Source of the DNA: Metarhizium brunneum
Lineage: Eukaryota > Ascomycota > Sordariomycetes > Hypocreales > Clavicipitaceae
Assembly (NCBI RefSeq): GCF_013426205.1
Contig: NC_089427.1
Span: 1,488,001-1,552,000, forward strand
Direction of reading: 5' to 3'
DNA length: 64,000 nucleotides
Position numbers and translations under genes: made by a program. This document shows positions 45,498 through 56,871 of this stretch, in pieces (within the stretch, counting starts at the first letter, position 1; each line of letters starts with the position of its first letter). Under the pieces are notes generated by a model. That model did no database searches. It was not told where the DNA came from and worked only from the letters and a program-made list of their open reading frames with translations.

Positions 45498-48231
45498 ATG
45501 GACTTGGATCCTCGACTGCGATTAGACCATGGCGGGCAGCGTTCACCTTTGCTCTCGGGCGCCGTATCGCGCGGCAAGTCCACATCAACACCATCGCCCT
45601 CGAGCCAGGTTGAAACGGCATCAACGGTAGCACAGCATCGTCCTGCTCCTTACCACGTGACTGAATCCTCCGACAGTCCGCCTGCGGATCTTGGCACGCC
45701 GAACCAGCAACAGAATCCGCATGGTGATGGCACCGATCATGACGGAGGTGCCGCCGGTGGTGCGGCTGGCAACGATGCCAAAAAGTCGAGGGCCTGCGAG
45801 GCTTGTCGCGGACTCAAAGTGCGATGCGAACCCGACCCCGACGACGAAGGTGCTCCCTGCAAGCGCTGTAAGAAGGCTGGGAGAAGTTGTGTTGTGACGG
45901 TGCCAACGAGGAAGAGGCAGAAGAAGACGGACAGCAGGGTTTCTGAGCTCGAGAAGAAGATTGATGCTCTGACGGCCAGCTTGCAGGCTCGCGCCGCAGT
46001 TCCGGCAATCGGCGGCGGCGGCGGCGGCGATGCGGCCGCTGCTGGACAGGGAATTTCCATGGCAGGGATCGCGGCATCGTCTGCGACGGCGCCGCGGAGA
46101 AAGTCCTCTGAAGGCATGTCCGGGCTTTGGATCAATAGCGATGCTGCGAGGACTTGGGCTGGATCAGAGACCGGCGCGGCCGCCCAGGGGATAGTGGCAA
46201 GCCCAGTACAGCAGAGCCATACTCCCAGATCTTATCGACCATCTGTGTTTGATCCGCCGGAGATGGTTGCAGGCCATAAGCGGAAAGCTACGGAGCACCG
46301 GGACGGCTCGGGAGAAGGTTCCCCTGCCGCAAGCTCTTCACAATGGCCGATGGCTCGCCGCGGAAACAGAACCGACATTATTGATCGAGGACTTGTAAGC
46401 TTGGAAGCGGCTGCCGAGCTGTTTCAAAGGTACAAGGAACACATGCTGAAGCATTTACCCGCCGTGGTGTTTCCGCCCACAATGCCAGTCATGGAACTTC
46501 GCAGGTCGAAGCCGTATCTATTCCTGGCTGTCATGGCGGCTGCCTCGTCCGAGACACATGGCCTCCAGCGAGTCTTGCAACGGGAGCTGATGGAGCTCTT
46601 TGCCGAGAAGATTGTCATTGTTGGAGAGAAGAATCTTGAGTTGATACAAGCCCTCCACATTGCTGTCATTTGGTACTGGCCGCCGGAGCACTTTGAAGAG
46701 CTCAAATTCTACCAGCTCGTCCACATGTCTGCCGTCATGGCCCTTGATATTGGGCTAGGCAAGAAGTCGGCACCCAAGCGCGGCATCACAGGCTTCAGTT
46801 GGCGAGAACACCCATTCAGACGGCATCCACAACCCGACCCGACCAGTCTCGAATGTCGTCGAACGTGGCTGACGTGCCACTTCCTGGCGGCTAACACGGC
46901 CATGTCTCTACATCGGCCAAATCTCATCCGTTGGTCGCCGTTCATGACGGAGAGCCTGGATATGTTGAGCACATCGCCGGATGCCTATCCCACAGACAGG
47001 TATTTATGTCATTTGATTTGGACGCATCGCATGGCAGAAGATATTGGCGTTCAGCTGTCCATGGATGACCCTGACACAGCCGTGAACATTATGGATGCAA
47101 GGACGCAGTACACGCTTAGGGGCTTGGAGAGGGATCTTGACAAGTATATTGCCACGGTCCCAAAGGAGATGATGCAGCGTGAGTTTCTCCCCCCTTCTGC
47201 TGCCCTGCCCGAAAGACGCACATGGCACTAATCAACAAGACGACGCTTCAGCAACTCTCAAGATGAGTTTCAGCATCCTGAACCTCTACATGCACGAACT
47301 AGCCCTCCACTCCGACAACACCGCCGACGCAATCCGGCCCCCTTTTGCCACGGATATGCTCCAAGACGGCATGGTCAGTAGCGAACCCCTGAGCGCTGCA
47401 CACATCAATGCCCTGTCAGCCTGTCTGTCCGCCATCGACAACATCTTTCAAACCTTTCTCGCCATGGACGTCTTCTCCATCCGCTGCCTGCCCGTCTTCA
47501 CCTTTGTACGGGTCGCCTACGCCGTCGTCATCCTGATGAAGATGTACTTCTCCGCGTCCAGTCCGTCCTCGGAGCTCGGCAAGGTCATCAACAAGGACAA
47601 CATGCGCGTAGCGTACTACCTCGAGGCGCTGCTGGAGAAATTCAGCGCCACCGCCGCCGACGACAAGTGCCGGCCTGCCTCGAAGTTCCTCCTCGTCCTC
47701 GTCATGCTGCGCACCTGGTTCCTCAAGCACGGCAAGGCCGACACCAGGCAGGACGCGCAGAACCCACTGCCCGCCGCGGGCTCGTCGTCAAACACCCCCG
47801 CCGACGGGGGCACGCCTTCGATGCAACCATCGCAGCCGCTGCCGGAGCACGCTGCCAATACGCCCCTCCAGGTCCTCTCCGAGGTCGCCATGGGCCGCGA
47901 GTCCAACACCCCGCGGCCGTTTTACAACTCCATCTCCGGCGGCCAGGCGCCGCCCCAAAACGCATACTACGCCGAGGGCACCAACACACCCCCGCAGGTG
48001 CGCGATCCGCCTGCCTTCCCGCAGCCGTGGATGGCCCAGCCTCCTCAGCCGTCTGTCGACATGGACATGACGGTAGGCCTGCCAGCCAACTTTGACTTTG
48101 AAAGCCTGGGCGTGCCGCTGGATCAGTCGGGCGACATGTACGGCGGGGGAGCAAAGATGGCGGTTCTCAATGACCCCCTATTTAGTGACATGTTCCAGGG
48201 GTTGCCGGACCCCAATTTCTTTTCGATGTGA
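45498..48231 (+). CDS. Zn(II)2Cys6 transcription factor
   Basis: Two exons (45498-47178 and 47240-48231) encode about 890 aa. A Zn(II)2Cys6 binuclear cluster lies at residues 100-129: CEACRGLKVRC, a ten-residue loop, then CKRCKKAGRSC (CX2CX6CX10CX2CX6C). A basic linker (RKRQKKTDS) and a short coiled coil (RVSELEKKIDALTASLQA) for dimerisation follow. The middle part contains the fungal transcription-factor homology region (YLFLAVMAAASSETHGLQRV, ELIQALHIAVIWYWPPEHFE, then RRTWLTCHFLAANTAMSLHR). The C-terminus is Pro/Gln/Asn-rich and acidic, as activation domains often are. The 61-nt intron joins KEMMQ to HDASATLKMSF. The gene is not next to an obvious target cluster; its target genes are unknown. 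Confidence 0.9.
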
Positions 48232-49374
48232 TGACCATTTACACGTTGATCTTTGGTTCTAATCGGGTGGGCGGTGTTTTTCTTTTCATCTCCCCTGTCC
48301 CTTCTCATCCATCATGGTCCGGCGTAGGGATTCCGTTGCATGTGTACGGGTTAGCCTGGTGCTTTGTACATTACTACTGTTAATCATTAATGATGCCACG
48401 AGGAGCACGTTTCAATTTTGTCTCTCGTGCACGGCATGTCTCATGTCACATGTGTTGTGCTTGGCGCAAGGCTGCAGGACGTTCGTTCAATTTGTCTACT
48501 TGAGTAGATAAACGCTGAGCTCAAGACTGCTGTTCCTAGCTGTCCTTGGAGCAGCAAATAAAAATAAATGTAAAAACAAAGGTCATGCAAGCGAGCCTAA
48601 AACATGCCAACTTGATTTCACTGATACGCCATTGCGCTCACGCAAAGAAAAACACTCACTCGTCAACGCCATTTGCCTAGCAAAATTGTGTCTTTCCCAC
48701 GACAAAAGTGAATCCGATATCTCATCCTGATATTCACCTCCATCCATGTGTTACCAATGTCTCCGTGTCGCGACTCTGTATAGTCCTACATCACACACAA
48801 GCTAGATAGTAGATAGTACATGAACCTGAAGCCATGCGTGCCGCTTCGTCCTGGCGGGAACTCAACCCGCCCCTTTCGCTTTGTCGTTAAAGTCGCTCTC
48901 AAATACAAATAAATAAATAGATAGAAAATAGACAAATCAGTATTTTGCAGCTTATTTTCGGTTTGCTGTGCGGCCAAGAACAAATCATTTGCCATGCCCT
49001 GAATGTTTTTGGACCCATTTCTGACCCGACGCTGCATATCAGCGGTAGCGTTCTAATAGTAGCACTCGCAGAAACAATGAAGAAAAGTTCCCACGCCTTG
49101 CGTGATGCCTGAAAAAGAAAATGATAAAATTCTTATCGACACGCGGTACTAACACAAGCGTTGCCAACAAAAGACATAAGCAAGACCCATTCATGTAAAT
49201 GGGAGTCGGCAGGTATCTGCATTGGACGTAAAACCATCGAAAGATTGGGCTGTTCTCGGTGTTAACACTGCACAGCCATCATATCTGTGTTGATCGCTGG
49301 CAAGACTCTTGAACATGGTCCTCAACTCATCAAAGCACACAAGAGCGCTACTGTGTGAGGAAGTAGCGAGCTAC
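48232..49374. other. Convergent 3' spacer
   Basis: This 1.14-kb spacer lies between the convergent 3' ends of the Zn-cluster gene and the Ser/Pro-rich gene. AT-rich patches such as AAATAAATAAATAGATAG occur at about 48907-48925. No gene seen. Confidence 0.5.
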
Positions 49375-50205
49375 TCAATCCATGTAGAAGTCACCCTTGA
49401 GAATTCTCTCCTGAAAGGCATCTGGCTTGCGTGGTTCTTGCTTGGGCTGCTGTACAGGCGGCGGTGTCTGAACAGGCGGTTGCATCATGTCGGAAACGGA
49501 TTTGGCCCGATCGTGGTGGGATGCTCCTCTTGGGGGCGAGGAGGCTAGTGAGAATGAAGCTCGTGGGCCGGCGGAGACAGAGCTCTCAGCTCGAGACCTA
49601 AGCTGCTCGGACCAATTGAAGCCCTGCTGGTCTGCACGAGAATTGGCATTGTCAGAAGAGGCTCTTGAAGGCGTGGTGTTGCTTGCCTGTGTAACTGCGG
49701 AAGAAGGCCTCGCAGTACTGGCTCGGCGGTTCGCTGCAGATAGAGCAGCGCCGATTACAGAGCCTTGGTTCTGTGAGGCTCTTCGTCCGAGAGACGACGG
49801 GGGTGAGGCTGGGCTATTACCGTTGCCAGGACTGTTGCCACCAGGGCGGTACCCTCTCATGGCCGAAGCGCCGAAGCTCATACGGCGGACAAAAGGCGTG
49901 TTCGGGGCGGTTCTAGCGGAGCCGGGCACGTCCTCATCCTCGATAGCATTCTCGTCGATAGAGTCGGAGCTGGTGGACATGCTGCCGCGGCGCATGTTAA
50001 AAGTCGGCGGGTTGGTGGGTGACGTGCCAGAGAGGCCGATTGTAGTAACTGACAACCGTCGCCGCTGAGGATCAAAGCTATTCATCTGGCCACCACCGCC
50101 ACTCGAATTGTTGGATGGACCACGTTGAAAGAGGTTTGAGAGAGCGGCTTGGGTGATTGAGCTACGGCGGTGACCCGCGCCGTTGGGGGCCCCTTCAGAA
50201 GACAT
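49375..50205 (-). CDS. Ser/Pro-rich conserved fungal protein
   Basis: A single-exon frame encodes 276 aa starting MSSEGAPNGAGHRRSSITQA. The sequence is Ser, Pro, Gly, Arg and Asn-rich and probably disordered. It has several RRxS-type candidate basophilic kinase sites (RRLSVTT, RRGSMST, RRMSFGA, RRASQN). A more conserved-looking C-terminal part reads GFNWSEQLRSRAESSVSAGP, RASFSLASSPPRGASHHDRA, then PDAFQERILKGDFYMD at the very end. I recall similar unnamed proteins across Sordariomycetes and Eurotiomycetes, but no established function. Its start codon is preceded on the minus strand by several hundred bases of C/T-rich leader. Confidence 0.78.
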   Translation of the reverse strand: MSSEGAPNGAGHRRSSITQAALSNLFQRGPSNNSSGGGGQMNSFDPQRRRLSVTTIGLSGTSPTNPPTFNMRRGSMSTSSDSIDENAIEDEDVPGSARTAPNTPFVRRMSFGASAMRGYRPGGNSPGNGNSPASPPSSLGRRASQNQGSVIGAALSAANRRASTARPSSAVTQASNTTPSRASSDNANSRADQQGFNWSEQLRSRAESSVSAGPRASFSLASSPPRGASHHDRAKSVSDMMQPPVQTPPPVQQPKQEPRKPDAFQERILKGDFYMD

Positions 50206-51393
50206 TTTGGGCTCAACGGCAGCCTTGTGTAGTAGCTGGTGGAAGCTTCTCTATGATCCGGGCTTATTCAACCAGCTTTGCCTCGAGGAAAGGGAGGAAA
50301 GGGAAGGAAAAATAAAGGAAAGAAAAATAAAGCCACACACGAGGCAGAGATACTATTAATTTGCCGTGAGCTGCGAACGTAATGTGGGCAATGGATGGGA
50401 GCTGGCGTGAAGATGGTCGAGATGGTCGAGACTAGAAAGCGTGCTGACGGATAGACAGAGTCGTAAGAGGGGGGCTGAGAGAAACAAGGTATCTGCTGCG
50501 CAAGAAGCAGTTGGGAAAAGCGCCAATAGGCTGTGCGTATGATGTATGAGCTGGAAGGAACGACGGATAGATAAAACAAGCAGCCAGACCAAAAAGGGGG
50601 GCAACCTTTTTTTAGGTTGGGAAAGTGAGAGCGACGATAGGAAAGAGCGAGGTAGAAGTAGTGGAAGGAACGGCGGAGAGAGTCGAGGTGCAAGCGCGGG
50701 GTGGTGTGAAGTGTGAACCGTGCCTCAGTGGTATTTGTCTTACTCAAAATACTTTGGGCAGGGGGTGGATGCAGAGAGAAGATACAACGGACTGTGTGGT
50801 GCCGAGAAGGGACAGAGTTGACGCCAACAGATGGTGAGAGGGGACTTGACCAGAACAACGTACGGAGTACCGTTAGTGCAATGCCGCGAGTCAACCAACA
50901 TGAGCTCGACGCGGAAATGCGAAGAACAGGAGAGAGGGACGGACAGAAGTTAGAATGGTTGTGAATGGGAGGGCGCACGACTGATGGGTTGATGGATCGA
51001 TGGACTGATGAGTGACGGACGGCACCCATCACCTCCGTGAGGACCGAGAGCGGAGGGCCTGGAATGAGTGACGGACGTAGCGGAGCGTGTGGGGGACGGC
51101 TGATGGATCATGGATAATGGGCTCACTTCAGTGCAGGGCACAGGCGAGATCAGGTCAGACGAGAGCCTTGAGGGGGGCATATCATGGCACATCATGCCAA
51201 CAGAACAGGGCAATACCACTGTCCTGAGGCAAACTGGTTTCAGCAGCTGGCCGATTTCCCATTTGCAGCTCCCGTGTCATGCAATGACGACCTCATCCAC
51301 CTTGCTTGAGAGTCACCATCCACACACAGTGTGTGCTCTTTACATATTGGGCAGCAGCAGACAGGATAAGGACCAACTCTAAAAGGGTGGCAC

Positions 51394-51648
51394 CTAGTCG
51401 CCCAGATGCGACACCTCAAACCGCCGTCGGCTGTCAAACACGGTGAAGAGAGGGGTCGACACGATCCATCCCGGTTGGAGGGTTTGGTATTGTACATAGA
51501 TAGCTTTGGAGCTACGAACGGTGACTAGGCGATCGACCCCAAGCTCCCGCCCAAGCACGCAAACGCAAGCAACGGATTGGGCGGTGGAGAGCTCGGCCAT
51601 GTAGGTGGAACCCATCAAAGTCGAGAATAGGACAATAACAAGCTTCAT
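51394..51648 (-). CDS. Candidate small secreted protein (weak)
   Basis: An ATG at 51648 opens an 84-aa frame starting MKLVIVLFSTLMGSTYMAEL, which reads like a secretion signal, followed by STAQSVACVCVLGRELGVDR and a tail ending HLGD. An ATG six codons further upstream (MVHARMKLV) is less suitable. Only two cysteines are present (ACVC), so it is not a typical disulfide-rich effector. There is no recognisable family. It could be chance, since the frame is short and isolated. Confidence 0.25.
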   Translation of the reverse strand: MKLVIVLFSTLMGSTYMAELSTAQSVACVCVLGRELGVDRLVTVRSSKAIYVQYQTLQPGWIVSTPLFTVFDSRRRFEVSHLGD

Positions 51649-51927
51649 CCTGGCATGCACCAAACAGATCTCAACACCAAGTTGACGCCTTCAAAGGCAG
51701 CCGGTGACGTCGACAGGCCCGCTGGCCGCGATCGGTGGAACCGGGTGAGGAGCCCTAACCAATGCGACTCAGATCTCTTGGGCCCGCTGCCATCTCTATC
51801 CTGAAGGATGGGCTCGACATGGTGGGGATGAAGGGACTCGTGGGCTTGCTAGGCGCTGCCAATTACTGCCTTGGTACAGCTTGGCAAGATTGTACAACTG
51901 CCGATTGGTGTTGGGTTCCGTCTTCAT

Positions 51928-51960
51928 GTACTCCGTACGCACTACGGAGTACGGAGTAGG
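51928..51960. repeat. TACTCCG hairpin and tandem
   Basis: TACTCCGTA and TACGGAGTA arms are separated by five bases (CGCAC), and the right arm is followed by a second TACGGAGTA unit in tandem (period 7 bp). This is the clearest evidence that the motif is a 7-bp repeating unit, TACGGAG, occurring both in tandem and inverted. Confidence 0.7.
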
Positions 51961-54202
51961 ACGATGAGAATGAGTCTGGCACGAGCCAGGAACGGCGACA
52001 TTTCCGCCGGCCCCATAGACGAAGCTGTGGTTGGCCGGGCGTCAAAGACGTCTGGTCGGATTGGCAGTCTTGCAAGGAGCTTCTGCAAGCCTGCGGCTAG
52101 CCGTTGCATCGTCATTCATTCGTGGACTTGTCCTTTCGCCCTTTTCACCTTGGAACCGGCCACAGTGGTCCGTCGAGCCATGGCTTGAGGGGCTGATAAG
52201 GGCTGGCTCGAGGAGGATACTCATTCGACCAAACAGATTTCGGCGGGACAGTTCTATTTACCGAATGGCATCAGTCATGGCTCTGGGTGTGTGCAGGTCA
52301 AGTGGAGGTGCATCTGGAAACCATGTTGTTCCACGGCAGCAACCCTACTTGTCAGTCCTGATGGGTGGCGTTCTCCCACCTTGGTTTGGCACACTCGAGA
52401 GTTTGAATCGGTATCCCCACTGCCTACGGAGCGGCACCCAGAACTATCAACGCCATGGCTCGTCGTGGCCACTCGAAATCTGGCGCAGCAACCGTACGAC
52501 ATGTAGTTACCGAGCAGGCCACCCACCCATCTTCAGGTCGAAGCCTAGGACGTCCTGTCAGAATCACACTGGGAAAGTGTACGACACTCGCTGTGGGACT
52601 CGGTACTCCGTAGAGTGCAGGCTTGGCCGCTGCCGCTGGGAGTGGGGAGAATTCCAGATGATGCTGCAGGTGATGATGGTGTACTTGCTGGTGATGGTTT
52701 TCAAATGTTGCTAATGGTTAGGGTTAAGCCCAAAGGCTCTGCACAGGCACGGAGTACCTAGGTACTTCACATAAAGTACTCTAAGTACCCAGTCCGCCCC
52801 TAACTTTGTTGCGACTACTCCGCACAATGCAGGAGGGACAATCAATCCATCGCCAGAGACTGCAAGCCCAACTCGGGCAGTACTAGTTCTCCGTACCTGC
52901 ACACTTTTAGGCTGCTTGGGACAACGAGAGACGCCATCCAATGGAAGCACTTTGCGGGGTAATATCCCTGCAAGCACGGCTCAGGGTACGGAGTGCTAGT
53001 ACCAATTGGGTACGCCGTTCGGTACCCCGCAACAAACCCTGGGAGGTCGCAAGGGTCTCCTCACCTTTTTCAGTGCCAGCTCCTGTCACTTCATCACATA
53101 AAAATCGCCTGCCCTTTGAATGTGCACAGGACAATCGCTGTTGTATTTGTGTACCCACTTCTTTTACAATACCGGAAGGTACCTTCTTAGCAGTGAGAAC
53201 AAGTAGTAGATCTTTTATATTGTTATGTACTTAGCTTTAAGGTTTTGGGTACTTTTATTACTAGATAATTTCCTCGTAAGTTAATGTATCTCTTCAACCA
53301 GTGCTTATCATTGGCTAGAATCCTGGTCCGATACAGAATCGGACTGCGCAAAGGGATGGCAGCCAGGCCAGATCTGCATTTGCCCATTGTTGCATAATAC
53401 CTGCTACGTAGTACGTTTATTGCCATGAGAGCACATGGCACCTTTGCCACATCAGTGTTTCGTTTGTGCCTCAGGCATGGATCACGATGCGTTGCGCGAC
53501 GCGGCGCACAGGAACTGTTGATGACGAATAACCCAACCCCCCATGTGCCAATGTTTGACGCAAAAGACAACACGACATCGTTGCCTACCTACAACGAGTA
53601 TTTGTATACCCCGGCAATCTGTCCCGTCTGAAACATCACGGGCCATCTTCGAATATGCTGGTTATTTGAGGTCGCTTCATAGCCCTCCCCTCCTCATGGC
53701 TCCGTAGCCACATGCATTCTCCGCTCTCCGTGGTGGCCCAAAACCTTAACAAACAAGTCTGGCTTCAAACGAGGAAAGCTGTCCAAAGACTGCTGAGAAC
53801 TGATGCATCATCTTCTACAAGAAAATAAGGGCCCCAAATCCACATGAACTAGTCATCATCTGCCTAAATGACCCCAGACTCGCCCTAATGTGTCCCCACA
53901 CACCCGAGATACGGACCCGGATGTCTCTTTAAATACACGGACGCCCTGGCATCATCGATCAGATCCAGTGTCCGTCGTAAACATGTAAACCAACAGCAAC
54001 GGAACGGATGGAGGCTTGCAGCATATCCGACGTACCTTGGCTCCGGATCGTCGGAATCAACATTCGGGAGCAAGGGTTCTCGAAGCAAGAACGCTAGTAT
54101 TTCCTTATGTTGGACTCATCCCAACGAGATATGTAACGCATTGTGTCCGAGGCTAATTATAGCCTATGCGAGCAGTTCTCCAGTCTTTTCCCCGTTATTT
54201 GC

Positions 54203-54774
54203 TTAATGCTTACGGCTTGCGCAACGTAAATGCCACATTCCCACCACTCGATGCCCATCCAGCACATACAGCCGATAGGCTTCCACCAGGAAACGCCGGC
54301 CTCGCGGGATGGATATACCAAAGCCGCTGCCGCTAGAAATGACAATAGTGTCATCTGTACCGGCAGGAGACACGCTGAACAACGCCGTCCGGGCCCGTCC
54401 TGTCGTCGCTGGAGCGCCTCGACACGCGTGTATTGATACGGGCATGCCGCCGCAGGTGCTTAGCTGGGCCTCATTTTCGTCGTGCGCACCTATCTCCCTG
54501 ATTGCAAGACGTTGTCAGCCCGTCATCGCCCGCGAAGATAATATACCCAGTTTAATCACGAACTGGCTTGCGTCTACGCAAGTTGTAGATATTACGGCGC
54601 TGGTATCTGGCGCCGGGAGGGCCGAGCGAGTTCGCAGCACCTCCATGTGCTTTGCTTGGCTCGGGATTCGGGGCATGAATGGTAGTTTGAGAACTTGTGC
54701 GGCGGGAAGTTTCTTGGCCGCTGCTAACACGGCCAGGCTGGCTAGTAAGGCAGATTGTAAGAACCTCACGGCAT
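54203..54774 (-). pseudogene. Broken or mis-read small secreted protein gene
   Basis: On the minus strand a long frame starts around 54774 with RFLQSALLASLAVLAAA, a good signal-peptide core. It continues KKLPAAQVLKLPFMPRIP and TSAVISTTCVDASQFVIKLG to an in-frame TGA at 54517-54515. The same frame then reads on as QRLAIREIGAHDENEAQLST, CGGMPVSIHACRGAPATTGR and IPRGRRFLVEAYRLYVLDGH to a stop at 54203. The only nearby ATG (54774-54772) is one base out of frame with the signal peptide and hits TGA two codons later. So there are two lesions: a frameshift at the start and one nonsense codon. Alternatively an intron (donor GTTCGT near 54582, branch CTGAC, acceptor CAATCAG) could remove the internal TGA, leaving only the start problem. 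The protein family is unknown. Confidence 0.45.
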
Positions 54775-55418
54775 TGATGTGATGATTGTAAAGTACTGGC
54801 GGTTTGCCGTATTCGCTATGCGTATGTGCAAAGTGTACCACGGTATACCGCCGCGCACGTACAAAGCAATGCCAAATGAATCTAGACAATTCGACCGTCG
54901 AGAACGGAACAATGCGAGTGAGCAGCAGAGGAATGACAAAGAATGAAAGATATTCTATTCCGTCAAACACCACTCGTCGTCCAACTTCCAACTGCCGCTC
55001 TTCAAACAAGTCTCATGTCCCCCGTGCCCAACACAGACAGTCAATCCCGTCTGCGATCCAGGGATGCCCACCACTCAAATGACACGATTTGTACTCCTCC
55101 AGATCACACTCTGTCTTTCAATTGGTATGGTTCGCCGTGTCCAATGCGGCCATTCTGTGGTTCCATGTGTACATGAAACGATGGTTGCTGAAATATGCAT
55201 GTGAGATGAGACCAATCGTACGACTTGCATGCATCAGCAGGCCAGACGGCCCCCAAGGGGCCAGTGTGCATTGAAAAATGCGATTAGATTTGGCGGAAAA
55301 GTGAATAAAGGAAATTGAGCGTATAACCATGGTTTTAGTAGATGCCTTGGTGGACATTGCCACCTGTATATACAAAGACTCATCACTCGTTGCCCATTAC
55401 TTTGTCTTGCGACAGGTT
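54775..55418. other. Spacer with no visible gene
   Basis: This 644-bp spacer lies between the broken secreted-protein gene and the 3' end of the WSS1-like gene. No recognisable coding or structural feature. Confidence 0.5.
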
Positions 55419-56871
55419 TTATATTCGTCTTCGTCCACAGAGACCACAGACGCCGCAGTCGCCAGAGTTGACATATTTGCTGTCTGTACACGCTGTGCTG
55501 GTGCAACGCCAGGAATTCGGTGTGTGGGTTGGGTCGAGAACATTGGCACACATGTTGCATGTTGGTGCTGATGAAGGGTTGATGAAGGAGCACGTTGAGC
55601 ATGCTGAAATGCTCTGTACCGATGCTAGCTGCGAAGGACCGCTGGTTTCCTGTTTGAAGGGCCCTTTGTCAATTTGTGCCGCCGGGGGCGCAACCGGTAT
55701 GTCGTGAAGTCGTGGACCACCCTGAATGGCCTCTGTCTTTGCGCCTGTCGACCACGAGGATGAGGGAGCCTCCATTTCCGGTTCCGCCTTCACCCGTACT
55801 GTCTGCGAGCTTATGCCTCCAGCATCACCCCTCCTTGCCCGCTTAAACACCTCTGCCAGCTGGCCTAGTTCATTCCGGGCATCAGGATCACTGGTATCCT
55901 CGTCTTGACATACTCTGACCATCCCTCTGCCCGTGCTATCCCTCAACGTTGAACCGTCGACATCAACAGCGGCCTCGCCATCACCATCACTAGCATCGTC
56001 GTCATACTCGCCCTCACTCCCAGACCCCGTCTCTTCCTTGACCGTCTCCTCCTCCTCCTCCTCCACCTCCACCTTTTTCTGCTCAAACCTCGCCAGCGCT
56101 GCAGCAGCTCGTAGTTCCCGCCCCCGCGCACTGCTCGCCACTCTCGGTTTTGCCTGCACCCTCTTCCCTTTCTCCAGCTTCGTCTTTGTCTCCTCATCCG
56201 CCCCCAGCGCCATCCCATTCTTCCCAAACTTCTTTAAGATCCTCCGCTCTTTGCGCTCCTTGTACGACAAGGCAGGCTTGGTCTTTCTCTTCCTCCGTCT
56301 GGAGCGGTATGTCCCCCCGCACAAATGCTTTGGAAGAGCCTCGTCTGCCTGTACTTGATTCCGCTCCCACTCCCCTGTCATCAGACTCGCACCACGGCCC
56401 CAGATTCCATCTCCTGTGTATCCTTCCTTCCAGAGCTCGTACATCTGCGCGGCGTACTGGTTTCTTACCGCCCAGAAAGCGCGGGAGTGGTTCATTTGCT
56501 GGCAATGCGCTAGTTCGTGCATCATGACCATTTGGACGTATTCGAATGGGAGCCAGCGGCCTGTTGAGGGGGACCGGAGAACAAGTTGAATCACTTCACC
56601 AGCATTGAAATTGCGGCCTACAAACTCGCGATTTGGTTCGTATTCTTCCAGGGTCATGACTGATATGTGGTGTTTCCGCATGACGGGGACTGGTAATGTT
56701 AGTTGTCGTAAGAACAGGACTCGTGGGGTGAGGCTCACGGCATTGTGCGGCAATTCTTTCAAGGAATCCCTGGGCCGTCTTCTCATTCAAACCAGGCAGT
56801 GGTTTGATAAAGACGATGTTGGCGTTTGGTTGCGACTTCTTGGCATTGAGTCGCTAGATTCCAATGGGCAT
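55419..56871 (-). pseudogene. WSS1-like WLM metalloprotease gene with TAG at codon 6
   Basis: Exons 56871-56739 and 56689-55419, joined by a 49-nt GT-AG intron, encode about 467 codons. The protein is a WLM-family SprT-like protease of the Wss1 type, which degrades DNA-protein crosslinks. The zinc site HELAHCQQMNH is intact (about residue 103) within EYVQMVMMHELAHCQQMNHS. A Lys/Glu-rich central region follows. Two zinc-finger-like Cys clusters end the protein: CSTCSFINPSSAPTCNMCAN (RanBP2-like) and a second from WRCTSTAC to CGLCG. The expected start, ATG CCC ATT GGA ATC (MPIGI), is present at 56871, but the sixth codon is TAG (56856-56854). The frame then continues RLNAKKSQPNANIVFIKPLP. From memory, homologues read MPIGIERLN, so the stop replaces a Glu codon. 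Translation could restart at the exon-2 ATG (VMRKHHISVM) and keep the catalytic site. Sequencing error, true pseudogene, or functional N-terminal truncation are all open. Confidence 0.75.

Larger units (their letters stand above)
50206..54202. other. 4-kb spacer rich in TACGGAG palindromes
   Basis: No well-supported gene. The first ~800 bp on the minus strand is C/T-rich and is probably the promoter/leader of the Ser/Pro-rich gene. Between 51.9 and 53.0 kb the TACGGAG motif family is dense: 51928-51960 (hairpin), 52602-52612, 52749-52757, 52888-52897 and 52985-52993. A weak small secreted-protein candidate lies at 51394-51648 on the minus strand. The part from 53200 to 53450 is AT-rich. Confidence 0.5.

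Noticed and set aside
50268..51032. 254-codon frame on the minus strand upstream of the Ser/Pro-rich gene
   Set aside because: It is the translation of a C/T-rich leader (Ser, Pro, Phe, Leu runs) with no conserved features.
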